Source of the DNA: Faecalibacterium gallinarum
Lineage (GTDB): Bacteria > Bacillota > Clostridia > Oscillospirales > Ruminococcaceae
Direction: 5' to 3'
Assembly: GCF_022180365.1 (NCBI RefSeq)
Contig: NZ_BQKV01000053.1
Span: forward strand, 1-64,000
DNA length: 64,000 nt
In this document: positions 51,930 to 62,956 of the stretch, piece after piece
How the letters are laid out: every line of letters starts with the position of its first letter
Numbering within the stretch: the first letter of the stretch is position 1
Notes under the pieces: model-generated
Told to the model about the DNA's origin: nothing
Database searches by the model: none
The model's input: only the letters and a program-made list of their open reading frames with translations
Translations under genes and position numbers: made by a program

Positions 51930-53153
51930 TTACAGATGGACGTGCCGGGGGGTGCCGTTGACGTAGATGGGGGTCAGCTCGTCCAGGATCAGGGGACGGG
52001 CGTACTCCTCAAAGGCGGCAGTGACGTGCATCCCGTCGGGGGCGATCCAATCCAGGGGGACCTTCTTTTCCAGGTTGGCCACCTGCTGGACGTCCACCGA
52101 CTCGGTGATGCACTGATAGGGGGTGTTGCCGATCCGCTTGAGGGCGATCATCCGGCCGGTCTCCCCCGCGAAGGCTGCCGCAGCGGCTGCGCCGCCGGCG
52201 GCGTAAGCCTCGGTGACGTCGGTGCGGCTGGCCAGGTGGCTGGCGCACCGCTGGAGGGTGGAGAACTCAATGGCCCGGCTCTTGCAGTTCAGCCGCTTGT
52301 GGATCAGCTCGGAGAGATACCGGCTGGTGCCGCTGAGGACGGCTTTGTGGCCGAAAGCGTCCAGCTGGCCTGCGGTGGAGACCAGGTCGCAGAGGTAGAC
52401 TCCGCCGGCGGTTTTGACGCCCTCGCTGGCGGCAATAATCACATTGGGCTTGCGCTGCTGCAGCTCGTCCACCCGGGCCAGGAATTTCTCTTCGTCAAAG
52501 GGCACCTCGGGCAGCAGGATCAGGTCGGGGCCCTCGCAGTCCTCGCCCGCCGCCAGGCAGGCGGCGCCTGCCAGCCAGCCCGCGTGGCGGCCCATGATCT
52601 CGGCCACCGTGACGCTCCGCAGGTTGTAGACCGAGGAATCCCGGATGACCTCTTTCAGGATGGTGGCGATATATTTGGCCGCCGAGCCGTAACCGGGGGT
52701 GTGGTCGGTCAGGCAGAGGTCGTTGTCGATGGTCTTGGGCACGCCGATGAACCGGACGCTGCTGCCCACCCGGGCCGCATAGCGGCTGAGCTTGGCGATG
52801 GTATCCATGGAGTCGTTGCCGCCGATGTAGAACACGGCGCAGATGTCGTATTTGTCAAACAGGTTGAACAGCTTGACAAAGGGGGCGCTGTCGGTGTCGG
52901 GGTCGGGCAGCTTGTAGCGGCAGCTGCCCAGATAGCTGGAGGGGGTGCGCTTGAGCAGTTCAATGCTCATCCGGTCGTCCAGAAGCTCATCCAGGTCCAC
53001 CATCTCTTCTTTGAGCAGACCCTCGATGCCGTATTTCATGCCGTAGACCGTATCGGCCCCCAGGCTGCGGGCCGTCTTGTAGACGCCGGCAAGACTCGAG
53101 TTGATCACCGCAGTGGGGCCGCCGCTCTGGCCGACAATTACATTTTTCGCCAT
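51930..53153 (-). CDS. pfp: Pyrophosphate-type 6-phosphofructokinase
   Basis: 407 residues from the ATG at 53,153 (AAGGAGG before it). The phosphoryl-donor site reads G-G-N-D-S at 111-115 and the next motif P-K-T-I-D-N-D at 139-145. Asp in the former and Lys at 140 are the positions that favour pyrophosphate over ATP, where ATP enzymes have G-G-D-G and P-G-T-I-D-N-D. M-G-R-H-A-G-W, the fructose-6-phosphate site, is present. The enzyme makes fructose-1,6-bisphosphate reversibly in glycolysis. The first motif residue is Asn rather than the usual Asp, so donor choice is inferred. Confidence 0.88.
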   Translation of the reverse strand: MAKNVIVGQSGGPTAVINSSLAGVYKTARSLGADTVYGMKYGIEGLLKEEMVDLDELLDDRMSIELLKRTPSSYLGSCRYKLPDPDTDSAPFVKLFNLFDKYDICAVFYIGGNDSMDTIAKLSRYAARVGSSVRFIGVPKTIDNDLCLTDHTPGYGSAAKYIATILKEVIRDSSVYNLRSVTVAEIMGRHAGWLAGAACLAAGEDCEGPDLILLPEVPFDEEKFLARVDELQQRKPNVIIAASEGVKTAGGVYLCDLVSTAGQLDAFGHKAVLSGTSRYLSELIHKRLNCKSRAIEFSTLQRCASHLASRTDVTEAYAAGGAAAAAAFAGETGRMIALKRIGNTPYQCITESVDVQQVANLEKKVPLDWIAPDGMHVTAAFEEYARPLILDELTPIYVNGTPRHVHL

Positions 53154-53403
53154 GGGAAAAAACCTCCTTCTCATCCTGAAAAAACATACCGGCACGGCCG
53201 GGGAAAAACCGAATCGAAAACCGCTGAATTTCAGGGAACACTGTAAAAAGCCATACCAAATTTATTGTACCTGTTTCGGCCCTTGTATGCAACCCCCAAT
53301 CGGTTGCAGCAGGGGGGAAAATATGATAGAATCGGGGTACACCCGTCCGGCGGCGTTTGCGGGGCGGGCCGGAGACTGAACACAGGGAGATTTTAAACAG
53401 ACA

Positions 53404-54381
53404 ATGGGCATTTCTCAGGATTACCGCTCCTCCCGCCGCCGGCCGCGGCAGGGGAGCATTTATAAAAAACTGCGGGTGGCGGGCTGCATCGCCGGCATCC
53501 TGGTGGTATCCCTGGCCATTACGGCCATTCTGGAGGGGGGCCAGGCCCAGGAGGCCGCGCCCCCGGTTTACACCCCCAGCGGGGTGGTGGAGGGCATCCT
53601 GGCGCCGCTGCCCATGCAGGGCGGCGGGTCGTCCTCGGGCAGCGGCGTGGAGGCCGGGGTCTTTGGGCCGGTGCAGCAGACCGCCGGGGGATACAGTGTG
53701 CTGGCCTATGACAGCAGCGTGATTCGCCAGCCCGCCTGCGGCCAGGTGGATCTGAGCTATTTTGCCGACGCGGCCTTTTTGGGCGACAGTCTGACGGTGG
53801 GCTTTGAGGATTACAGCATCAACCTCTCGGGGGCGCTGATCTGCGGCTACATCGGCGTCGGGCCGGATGCCATCGCCAACCGGAGCGCCGTTACCCATCC
53901 CACCCGGGGGCAGGAGGTGGCGCTGGATGTGCTGGCCGCCGCCCAGCCCAAAAAGCTGTATATCCTGCTGGGCACCAACACCCTGACCACCGTGGGCGCG
54001 GAGGAAAAGTTCCTGGCCTACTACGGCATGATGCTGGACGAACTGCGGGCGGCCCTGGGGGAAGACTGTGTGATCTACGTCCAGTCCATCCCGCCGGTGC
54101 GGCCGGAGGCTGCCGCCGAGAAGCCGGGCCTGGCCAGCGACCGCCTGCGGGCGGTGAATGAGCAGCTGGCCCAGCTGGCCGACTCCAAGGGCTGTGTCTA
54201 TCTCGACCTGTGGGAGACCCTGGCCGACGCCCAGGGCAACCTGAAAGAGGTCTGCGCCGCGCCGGATGGGGTTCACCTGTCGGCGGGCAACGGCTACGGC
54301 GCCTGGGTCAACTATCTGCGGAGCCATACCCTCTATTCGGCCGATAGTCCTTGGACCGCGGGCAGCGACTACGCAAAATGA
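53404..54381 (+). CDS. Membrane-anchored SGNH/GDSL hydrolase
   Basis: 325 residues. A basic N-terminus and one membrane helix (about 25-43) are followed by a low-complexity G/S linker. The hydrolase domain from about 115 has block I F-L-G-D-S-L-T-V-G-F (catalytic Ser), G-Y-I-G-V-G, block III L-L-G-T-N-T-L, and block V D-G-V-H-L-S with the catalytic Asp and His. An extracellular esterase or acetyl hydrolase acting on cell-wall or polysaccharide substrates is likely; the substrate is unknown. It is a single gene flanked by opposing genes. Confidence 0.85.
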   Translation: MGISQDYRSSRRRPRQGSIYKKLRVAGCIAGILVVSLAITAILEGGQAQEAAPPVYTPSGVVEGILAPLPMQGGGSSSGSGVEAGVFGPVQQTAGGYSVLAYDSSVIRQPACGQVDLSYFADAAFLGDSLTVGFEDYSINLSGALICGYIGVGPDAIANRSAVTHPTRGQEVALDVLAAAQPKKLYILLGTNTLTTVGAEEKFLAYYGMMLDELRAALGEDCVIYVQSIPPVRPEAAAEKPGLASDRLRAVNEQLAQLADSKGCVYLDLWETLADAQGNLKEVCAAPDGVHLSAGNGYGAWVNYLRSHTLYSADSPWTAGSDYAK

Positions 54382-54524
54382 TTATTTAAAACCCACCCAC
54401 CCGCCCTCTTAGATGTATGGGGGCTATCGCCCCCATACCCCCCATTCTAGCCTTTAGGCTCTGCTTTCTGTCCACGGGGGGATGACCGGGGGTGGCGTTA
54501 GATAGAGCTGTTTTCGGCTGCTGT

Positions 54525-54575
54525 ACAAAAAGAAAAGCCGCCGGGCTCCCTTCTGCGGGGAACCTGGCGGCTCTT
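54525..54575 (-). terminator. Terminator of typA
   Basis: A long GC stem, AGCCGCCGGGCTCCC (54,536-54,550) with GGGGAACCTGGCGGCT (54,557-54,572), followed on the minus strand by TTTCTTTTT. Confidence 0.85.
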
Positions 54576-54591
54576 TGTATATGGAATCTTT

Positions 54592-56415
<1,824 letters not shown>

Positions 56416-56638
56416 AAAATTCAACCTTTCTATTTTCCCATCTATTCGTCGGCTGAGAATAGAACTGTATAACAACTGATTTAGTTTAAATCATTCCCTG
56501 GGGGTTTGTCAAGATTGTATAAAAATTTTTCCGCTCTTTCGGCGATTTGACCGCCTGAAAGTATGATATACTGGGGTCAGAAATTCCCCCGGCGGGCCCT
56601 TTGGCGCCGCCGGGCGGCAGATGGAGGTGCAACAGATT

Positions 56639-58249
56639 ATGAAGCTGACCTTTTTAGGCGCCAACCACGAGGTCACCGGCAGCTGTACCCTGCTGGAAAC
56701 CGCGGGCCTGCGCTTTTTGATCGACTGCGGCATGGAGCAGGGCAAGGACAACTACGAAAACCAGCCCCTGCCGGTGGCCCCGGGGGAAATCGACGGCGTA
56801 CTGGTCACCCACGCCCACATCGATCACACCGGCCATCTGCCCCTGCTGGTGAAGCAGGGTTTCCACGGCAGGATCTATGCCACCCGGCCCACCCGTCAGC
56901 TGTGCAGCATCATGCTGCGGGACTCGGCCCACATCCAGGAGAGCGAGGCCGAGTGGAAAAACCGCAAGGCCCGCCGGGCCGGTGCGCCCCTGATCGAGCC
57001 GGATTACACCATCGCCGACGCCGAGGCCGCCATGGAATTGTTCGTGGGGGTGGAGTACAACCAGCGGCGGGAGATCGCCCCGGGGCTGGAAGTGCGGTTC
57101 ACCGACGTGGGCCACCTGCTGGGTTCGGCCAGCATCGAGGTCTGGGTCACCGAGAGGGGCCAGACCACCAAGCTGGTCTTTTCAGGAGATATCGGCAACT
57201 TGAACCAGCCCATCCTCAAGGACCCCACCTATCTCTCCGAGGCCGACTATGTGGTGATGGAGTCCACCTACGGCGACCGGGAGCATCCGCCCCGGCCGGA
57301 TTACATCGCCGAGCTGACGGCGGTCTTGCAGCGCACCTTTGACCGGGGCGGCAACGTGGTGATCCCCAGCTTCGCCGTGGGCCGCACCCAGGAGCTGCTC
57401 TATTTCATCCGGGAAATCAAGGAAAAGGGCCTGGTCAAGGGCCACCACAATTTCCCGGTGTACATCGACAGCCCCCTGGCCATTGAGGCCACCCACATCT
57501 TCCGCAACTGCTCCGAGGACTGCTTCGACGCCGAGACCCGGGCGGTTCTGGATTCGGGGGACGACCCCATCAGCTTCCCGGGGCTGCGGGTCAGCGTGAC
57601 CAGCGAGGAGTCCCGGATCATCAACAGCGATATGACCCCCAAGGTGATCCTTTCGGCCAGCGGCATGTGCGACGCGGGCCGCATCCGCCACCACCTGAAG
57701 CATAACCTCTGGCGGAAGGAGTGCTCCATCCTCTTTGTGGGCTACCAGGCGGTGGGTTCTCTGGGCCGTACCCTGCTGGAAGGGGCCGCCCAGGTCAAGC
57801 TGTTCGGGGAGGAGATCGACGTCCAGGCCGAGATCTGCCAGATGACCGGCCTGTCCGGCCACGCCGACGTCAACGGCCTGCTGCGGTGGGTGGAATCCTT
57901 CGACCCCAAGCCCCGGCGGGTGTTTGTGGTCCACGGCGACGACGAGGTGGAGAACAATTTCGTCGAGACCTTGCAGCAGCGGGGCTTCACGGCCTGCGCG
58001 CCCTACAACGGCGCCGAGTGGGCTCTGGGTGCAGACGGTGAGGTCTGCCTGGAAGAGGGCAACCGCACCCGGATCACCCACCGTGCTCCGTCGGTGCCCC
58101 TCACCCGGTCCGAGACGGTGTTCCAGCGGCTGGTCAACGCGGGCCGCCGCCTGATGCAGGTCATCGAGCACAACCGGGGCGGCGCCAACAAGGACCTGGC
58201 CAAGTTCGCCGACCAGATCACCGCCCTGTGCGAGAAGTGGGACCGCTGA
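56639..58249 (+). CDS. Metallo-beta-lactamase/beta-CASP family RNA-processing hydrolase
   Basis: 536 residues. The metal-binding motif is H58-A-H60-I-D62-H63-T-G-H66 and a second site is near D-V-G-H-L-L-G-S-A. The beta-CASP domain lies in the middle (P-S-F-A-V-G-R-T-Q-E-L-L), and the C-terminal RMMBL motif reads L-S-G-H-A-D. Bacterial members of this CPSF-like group are ribonucleases. It starts behind GGAGGTGC; the ATG at 56,621 is possible but lies at the ribosome site itself. A bidirectional terminator follows. Confidence 0.92.
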   Translation: MKLTFLGANHEVTGSCTLLETAGLRFLIDCGMEQGKDNYENQPLPVAPGEIDGVLVTHAHIDHTGHLPLLVKQGFHGRIYATRPTRQLCSIMLRDSAHIQESEAEWKNRKARRAGAPLIEPDYTIADAEAAMELFVGVEYNQRREIAPGLEVRFTDVGHLLGSASIEVWVTERGQTTKLVFSGDIGNLNQPILKDPTYLSEADYVVMESTYGDREHPPRPDYIAELTAVLQRTFDRGGNVVIPSFAVGRTQELLYFIREIKEKGLVKGHHNFPVYIDSPLAIEATHIFRNCSEDCFDAETRAVLDSGDDPISFPGLRVSVTSEESRIINSDMTPKVILSASGMCDAGRIRHHLKHNLWRKECSILFVGYQAVGSLGRTLLEGAAQVKLFGEEIDVQAEICQMTGLSGHADVNGLLRWVESFDPKPRRVFVVHGDDEVENNFVETLQQRGFTACAPYNGAEWALGADGEVCLEEGNRTRITHRAPSVPLTRSETVFQRLVNAGRRLMQVIEHNRGGANKDLAKFADQITALCEKWDR

Positions 58250-58311
58250 GTTACCAGCGAACGGCCGGTTTTGCCTTTTTATACCTATAAAGAAAAGCCG
58301 GCCGGTTTTAT

Positions 58312-58370
58312 CAAAAAAATCCGCATCCCTCCGGCCGGACGGCTCAGGAGAGATGCGGATTGTTCTTTCT
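58312..58370. terminator. Bidirectional terminator
   Basis: ATCCGCATC (58,319-58,327) pairs with GATGCGGAT (58,352-58,360), with A-run on the left and T-rich sequence on the right, between two convergent genes. Confidence 0.75.
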
Positions 58371-58391
58371 TGGGAGAAAAGGGGCGGGCGA

Positions 58392-59381
58392 TTACTTGAC
58401 CACCTTGGAGAGGGCGTCGTTCACAGCCTCGATGATGCCCTTGCTGGAGAAGGTTGCGCCAGCGGCTGCATCCACCTCGGTGGACTGGGCCTTGATGATG
58501 GCATCGGGAATGGTCTCAAAGGCGGGATCGCAGACACCGGCGGTCTCGCTGTGGGACAGAACCTCGATCTTGCTGATCTTGTCGCCGTCCATGGTGACCT
58601 TGACCTTGATGGGGCCGCCAAAGCCGTTGCCCTCGCCGATGTACTCGTTGTCGGCCAGAGTCTCCTCGACGGTGTTCTCAACCGGGGCGGCCTCCATGTA
58701 GCCGAAGTGGATGTTCAGCAGCTCGGCGGTTTTCTTGGCCACGTCGGCGGTGACACCGCCGCAGCGGGCCAGACGGCGGGGATCGCTCATCTCGGCGATG
58801 CCGGCAGCCGTCATAAAGGCGGTGACGCTGTCAGCGCAGTTCACGGTCTTGGCGACGGTGGAGACGTCGGTCTGGATCTCGGGCTGGTAGATGGGCAGGT
58901 TGGTGGAGGTGTACCAGCTGAACAGCTCCTTGGTGATGGCAGAAGCATCCGCGGGCTCGCACATCAGGCCGATGATGGCCGATGCACCGCCCAGAGAGCC
59001 GCAGAGGGTGCCGGCACCGTAACCGGCCTTGCCGTTGATGAACATCTCGGCGGGGATGGCGGTGTAGGGGAAGCCGACCTTCTCCTTCAGCTCGGTCAGC
59101 AGAGCGTTGGCCACGCCGAAGCAGCAGCCGTTCTGCTGGAAGCTCTCATAGCCCAGCTGCTCCACGCGGTCCAGGTCGAACTCACAGGACGGATAGGGAT
59201 GAGCCGGGATCTCAGCTTCCACAGGAGCAGCAGAGGCAGCAGCCTCAGAGGATGCTGCAACCGAGGCGGCGGTGGAACTGGCCGCAGACTGAGAACAGCC
59301 GGCCAGGCCGAAAAGGGCCAGGCCGCTCAGGGACAGACCGGTCTGCTTCAGGAACTTTCTGCGGGATTCAAAATTAGACAT
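58392..59381 (-). CDS. Tat-exported lipoprotein with C_GCAxxG_C_C and FMN-binding domains
   Basis: 329 residues. The N-terminus has a twin arginine (R7-R8 in S-R-R-K-F-L-K) and a lipobox L-A-G-C with C29, then an A/S-rich linker. The middle domain (about 65-225) has N-G-C-C-F-G-V-A-N-A and G-A-G-T-L-C-G-S-L-G-G, the redox-type C_GCAxxG_C_C family. The C-terminal domain is FMN_bind, with the covalent-FMN site A-G-A-T-F-S-S near residue 305. It is probably an extracytoplasmic electron carrier or reductase tethered to the membrane. An ApbE-type FMN transferase would be needed and is not in this window. Confidence 0.85.
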   Translation of the reverse strand: MSNFESRRKFLKQTGLSLSGLALFGLAGCSQSAASSTAASVAASSEAAASAAPVEAEIPAHPYPSCEFDLDRVEQLGYESFQQNGCCFGVANALLTELKEKVGFPYTAIPAEMFINGKAGYGAGTLCGSLGGASAIIGLMCEPADASAITKELFSWYTSTNLPIYQPEIQTDVSTVAKTVNCADSVTAFMTAAGIAEMSDPRRLARCGGVTADVAKKTAELLNIHFGYMEAAPVENTVEETLADNEYIGEGNGFGGPIKVKVTMDGDKISKIEVLSHSETAGVCDPAFETIPDAIIKAQSTEVDAAAGATFSSKGIIEAVNDALSKVVK

Positions 59382-59572
59382 AACGAGATGTCCTTCTTAG
59401 TTATAAAAAAGTCAAACTGGCCATATTCTACACTTCTGGATTAAAAAATCAATTGATTTTTTGCGCGCTGTACGCATTTAAAAGACATTTTGAGGAGGGT
59501 TTGGAGAAAAAATAACGATCTTGCATACGAAAATCCGATCCGTTACAAGTGGGTTACAAAATGCGGCATGGC

Positions 59573-59614
59573 AAAAAGAAAGCCGCCTGAAAACCTACGT
59601 CTTCAGGCGGCTTA
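59573..59614 (-). terminator. Terminator of tRNA-Gly
   Basis: AAGCCGCCTGAA and its inverse TTCAGGCGGCTT (59,581-59,614) form a 12-bp stem, followed on the minus strand by TCTTTTTG. Confidence 0.85.
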
Positions 59615-59619
59615 TGTTT

Positions 59620-59694
59620 GGAGCGGGTAATCGGAATCGAACCGACCTCCACAGCTTGGAAGGCTGTTATACTAGCCGATGTACTATACCCGCA
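59620..59694 (-). tRNA. tRNA-Gly (anticodon TCC)
   Basis: 75 bases with encoded CCA. The acceptor stem is GCGGGTA paired with TACCCGC, the D-arm reads TAGTACATCGGCTAGTA, and the anticodon stem ACAGC/GCTGT holds the loop CTTCCAA. The T-loop is TTCGATT. It reads GGA and GGG codons. Confidence 0.95.
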
Positions 59695-59806
59695 TTTGCG
59701 AAAGATATTATACCACACCCCCGGCGGAATGTCCAGAGGGAAAACGGGCGCTTTTTGTCCAAGAGCCTTTTGGCGCCCCGCTTACCATAAGAAAGGAGCC
59801 GACCCC

Positions 59807-60520
59807 ATGACCCAAGATCAAAGCCCCATCACCGCCCGGCTGCTGGCGCTGCAAGACCCGGGCTATCAGGCCTTCCAGAGCAAATTGATCCCCACCCTCC
59901 CGCCCCAGCGGGTGATCGGGGTGCGCACGCCGATCCTGCGGCAGCTGGCCCGCAGCCTGGCGGGCAGCCCCGAGGCAGAGGAATTCTGCCGGGCGCTGCC
60001 CCATACATACTATGAAGAGAATAACCTCCACGCCTTTCTGCTGGAGCGGGAGAAGGATTTCGATGCCGCCCTGGCGGGGGTGGAGGCCTTTCTGCCCTAT
60101 GTGGACAACTGGGCCACCTGCGACAGCATGTCCCCGCCGGTGTTCCGGCGGGAGAAAGCCCGGCTGCTGCCCGCCATCCGCCGGTGGCTGGCCTCGGACC
60201 AGACCTACACCGTCCGCTATGGCATCGGGATGCTGATGCAGCACTTTCTGGACGAGGATTTTTGCCCCGAGTATCCGGCGCTGGTTGCGGCGGTCCAGTC
60301 GGAGGAATACTATATCCAGATGATGATCGCTTGGTATTTCGCCACCGCCCTGGCCAAACAGCCCGAAGCCGTCTGGCCCTACCTGGCTGAGGGGCGGCTG
60401 AGCCCCTGGGTCCACAACAAAACCATCCAGAAAGCCTGCGAGAGCCGCCGGATCACCCCCGGGCAGAAAGCCGCCCTGCGGGCGCTGCGCCGGCCGGGCA
60501 GGGGAGACGCCGCCCGATAA
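59807..60520 (+). CDS. DNA alkylation repair protein (AlkD-like HEAT-repeat glycosylase)
   Basis: 237 residues from the ATG at 59,807 after GAAAGGAGCC. The protein is all helical with HEAT-like repeats. Family landmarks are G-V-R-T-P-I-L-R-Q-L-A, E-E-N-N-L-H-A-F-L-L, V-D-N-W-A-T-C-D-S-M (the active-site Asp region), Y-I-Q-M-M-I-A-W-Y-F-A-T and V-H-N-K-T-I-Q-K-A. AlkD enzymes remove bulky or cationic alkylated bases without flipping. Some relatives in this family are not glycosylases, so activity is inferred. Confidence 0.88.
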   Translation: MTQDQSPITARLLALQDPGYQAFQSKLIPTLPPQRVIGVRTPILRQLARSLAGSPEAEEFCRALPHTYYEENNLHAFLLEREKDFDAALAGVEAFLPYVDNWATCDSMSPPVFRREKARLLPAIRRWLASDQTYTVRYGIGMLMQHFLDEDFCPEYPALVAAVQSEEYYIQMMIAWYFATALAKQPEAVWPYLAEGRLSPWVHNKTIQKACESRRITPGQKAALRALRRPGRGDAAR

Positions 60521-60611
60521 CCGCCCCCCGAAACCTTCCGGGCTGGCTCGCCGCAAGAGAAATTTCCCCGGGCAAAGGGCCATTCCCCGCCGCCGGGCGG
60601 CGCTTTGCCTG

Positions 60612-60640
60612 TTTACTTTGGGGGCGTTTTATTGTACAAT
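60612..60640 (+). promoter_or_regulatory. Promoter of pyrH
   Basis: -35 TTTACT (60,612-60,617), 17-bp spacer, -10 TACAAT (60,635-60,640), 38 bases before the pyrH start. Confidence 0.6.
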
Positions 60641-60678
60641 AAGCCCAACAGATTTTATAACAGGTGGTGTATTGATAG

Positions 60679-61389
60679 ATGGGACTGAAATATAACCGTA
60701 TCCTGCTCAAGATCAGCGGCGAGGCGCTGGGCGGCGAGAAGGGCACCGGTTTTGATGACCCGACCATGGAGGCAATCTGCCTCGGCGTGAAGAAAGCCCA
60801 CGATCTCGGCGCAGAGATCGGCATTGTGGTGGGCGGCGGCAACTTCTGGCGCGGCCGTTCCAGCGGCAAGATGGAGCGCACCCTGGCCGATAAGATCGGC
60901 ATGCTGGCGACCGTCATGAACGCGCTGGCTGTCTCGGACAAGCTGAATCAGCTGGAGGTGCCCACCGAGGTGTTCACCTCCATCACCATGCCCCAGGTGG
61001 CCCAGCCCTTTACCCGGAACGGCGCCCTGGAGGCCATGGCTGCCGGCAAGATCGCCATCTTTGGCGGCGGCACCGGCAACCCCTTCTTCTCCACCGACAC
61101 CGCCACCGCCCTGCGCGCTGTGGAAGTTTCGGCGGATATCATGTTCAAGGCGACCATGGTGGACGGCGTCTACGACAAGGACCCCCACAAGTACCCCGAC
61201 GCCAAGAAGTACGAGACCCTGACCTTCACCAAGGTGCTGGAGGACCAGCTGGGGGTGATGGACGGCACCGCCGCCACCCTCTGCCGGGAGAACAAGCTCC
61301 CCATCCTGGTGTTTGACCTGGCCGACCCGGACAACATTCCCCGCGCAGTCCAGGGCGAGGCTGTGGGCACTCTGGTCTACGAGGGCTGA
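60679..61389 (+). CDS. pyrH: UMP kinase
   Basis: 236 residues. The amino-acid-kinase fold starts with R-I-L-L-K-I-S-G-E-A-L-G-G. G-I-V-V-G-G-G-N-F-W-R-G and G-G-T-G-N-P-F-F-S-T-D-T-A are the UMP/ATP site motifs, followed by V-D-G-V-Y-D-K-D-P. It phosphorylates UMP to UDP and is typical in length. An AGGTGG-type ribosome site precedes the ATG. It starts the conserved pyrH-frr-uppS-cdsA-dxr run. Confidence 0.97.
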   Translation: MGLKYNRILLKISGEALGGEKGTGFDDPTMEAICLGVKKAHDLGAEIGIVVGGGNFWRGRSSGKMERTLADKIGMLATVMNALAVSDKLNQLEVPTEVFTSITMPQVAQPFTRNGALEAMAAGKIAIFGGGTGNPFFSTDTATALRAVEVSADIMFKATMVDGVYDKDPHKYPDAKKYETLTFTKVLEDQLGVMDGTAATLCRENKLPILVFDLADPDNIPRAVQGEAVGTLVYEG

Positions 61390-61505
61390 GCCCCCGGTAT
61401 AAAGGGCCCCCCGGCCCGTATATAATAGAACATCCTGCGCAAATGACACAGGCCGCCGCGCCTGTGCGCCGATAAGATTTCAATAAAAGAACAGGAGACA
61501 GGACA

Positions 61506-62060
61506 ATGAGCAGCAACACTAAGGTTTTTGAAGACAAGATGAAGGGTGCGGTGGACCACCTGGACCGCGAGCTGGCCGCTGTGCGCGCAGGCCGCGCCAA
61601 CCCCGCCGTTCTGGATAAGGTTGTGGTGGACTACTACGGCGCCCCCACCCCCGTCCAGCAGGTGGCATCGGTGGCCGTGTCCGAGGCCCGGGTGCTGACC
61701 ATTACCCCGTGGGACCGCTCGCTGCTGCGCCCGATCAGCAAGGCCATCCAGGCCAGCGACATCGGCATCAACCCCATCGACGACGGCCAGACCATCCGGC
61801 TGAACTTCCCGGCCCCCAACGAGGAGCGCCGCAAGCAGCTGGCCAAGGACGTCTCCAAGATGGGCGAGGAGGCCAAGGTGGCCATCCGCAACATCCGCCG
61901 CGACGCGATGGATAAGGCCAAGGCCATGAAGAAGGCCGGCGAGCTGACCGAGGACACCCAGAAGACCATGGAAGAGGATGTCCAGAAGCTGACCGACAAG
62001 TATATCAAGCTGGTGGATAAGACCGTCGAGGAGAAGCAGAAGGAGATCATGTCCGTCTGA
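61506..62060 (+). CDS. frr: Ribosome recycling factor
   Basis: 184 residues. Typical RRF: M-K-G-A-V-D-H-L-D-R-E-L-A-A-V-R-A-G-R-A, Y-Y-G-A-P-T-P-V-Q-Q, R-N-I-R-R-D-A-M-D-K and a C-terminal helix with D-K-Y-I-K-L-V-D. With EF-G it splits post-termination ribosomes. Preceded by AGGAGACAGG. A TATAAT-like box at 61,421 may give it a promoter of its own. Confidence 0.97.
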   Translation: MSSNTKVFEDKMKGAVDHLDRELAAVRAGRANPAVLDKVVVDYYGAPTPVQQVASVAVSEARVLTITPWDRSLLRPISKAIQASDIGINPIDDGQTIRLNFPAPNEERRKQLAKDVSKMGEEAKVAIRNIRRDAMDKAKAMKKAGELTEDTQKTMEEDVQKLTDKYIKLVDKTVEEKQKEIMSV

Positions 62061-62080
62061 TCCCCCGCGCCAACAGACAA

Positions 62081-62118
62081 AGTGCCGTGCGCTAAGGAAA
62101 GGTGCGCGGCATTTTTTT
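62081..62118 (+). terminator. Terminator between frr and uppS
   Basis: TGCCGTGCGC (from 62,083) pairs with TGCGCGGCA (62,103-62,111) and is followed by seven T. It suggests that uppS-cdsA-dxr may be transcribed partly on its own or by read-through. Confidence 0.7.
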
Positions 62119-62160
62119 CAAGGCCGGAGTTTTGTACATATACACCAGAGGAGAACCGCC

Positions 62161-62874
62161 ATGTCACACACCAATGACTTTGCCCGGGGGCTGTCCATCG
62201 GCATCATCATGGACGGCAACGGCCGCTGGGCCAAGCGCCGGGGCCTGCCCCGCACCGCCGGGCACAAAAAAGGCGCCGCCGTTTTTCAGGACATCGCCGA
62301 CTACTGCGATGAGCTGGGGGTATCGTCGGTCTATTTCTACGCATTTTCCACCGAGAACTGGAAGCGCCCCGCCGAGGAGGTGGGGGCCATCATGCGGCTG
62401 TTTGGGGAATACCTGATCAAAGCCTTCGACTACAAAAACCGGAACAACCGGATCGTCTTTCTGGGGGACCGCTCTGAGCTGGAGCCCCGTCACCGCCAGC
62501 TGATGGACGAGATCGAGCAGAACACCGCCCACAAAACCGGCATGGTGCTGAACATCGCCATCAACTACGGCGGCCGGCAGGAGATTGTCCGGGCGGCCCA
62601 GAAGCTGGCGGCCCGGGCTGCCGCAGGGGAGATCGCGCCCGAGGCCATCACCGAGGAAATGATGGCCGGCGAGATGTACACCCGCGGCCAGAAGGACCCG
62701 GACTTTATCCTCCGCCCCAGCGGGGAGAAGCGGCTGTCCAACTTCATGCTCTGGCAGGCGGCTTATTCCGAGCTGGTGGAGATGGACGTCCTCTGGCCCG
62801 ACTTCACCCGGGCCGATCTGGACGCGGCCATCGAGGAGTTTAACCGCCGGTCCCGCCGGTTCGGCGGCATCTGA
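62161..62874 (+). CDS. uppS: Undecaprenyl diphosphate synthase (isoprenyl transferase)
   Basis: 237 residues. Cis-prenyltransferase motifs in order: G-I-I-M-D-G-N-G-R-W-A (catalytic Asp), G-H-K-K-G, Y-F-Y-A-F-S-T-E-N-W-K-R-P, A-I-N-Y-G-G-R-Q-E-I, D-P-D-F-I-L-R-P-S-G-E-K-R-L-S-N-F. It makes the C55 lipid carrier for wall synthesis from IPP and FPP. Preceded by AGAGGAGAACC. Confidence 0.97.
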   Translation: MSHTNDFARGLSIGIIMDGNGRWAKRRGLPRTAGHKKGAAVFQDIADYCDELGVSSVYFYAFSTENWKRPAEEVGAIMRLFGEYLIKAFDYKNRNNRIVFLGDRSELEPRHRQLMDEIEQNTAHKTGMVLNIAINYGGRQEIVRAAQKLAARAAAGEIAPEAITEEMMAGEMYTRGQKDPDFILRPSGEKRLSNFMLWQAAYSELVEMDVLWPDFTRADLDAAIEEFNRRSRRFGGI

Positions 62875-62956
62875 CAGCGGCCCCGCTTTCTGTGCGGCGG
62901 GGTCAGCCCCGGCCGGTCTTGTGGGCCGGGGACATCAAGAAGGGAACAAAGATACG

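Noticed and set aside
51930-53153. ATP-dependent PfkA
   Set aside because: The donor-site motifs G-G-N-D-S and P-K-T-I-D-N-D fit the pyrophosphate-type group better than the ATP-type G-G-D-G and P-G-T-I-D-N-D.
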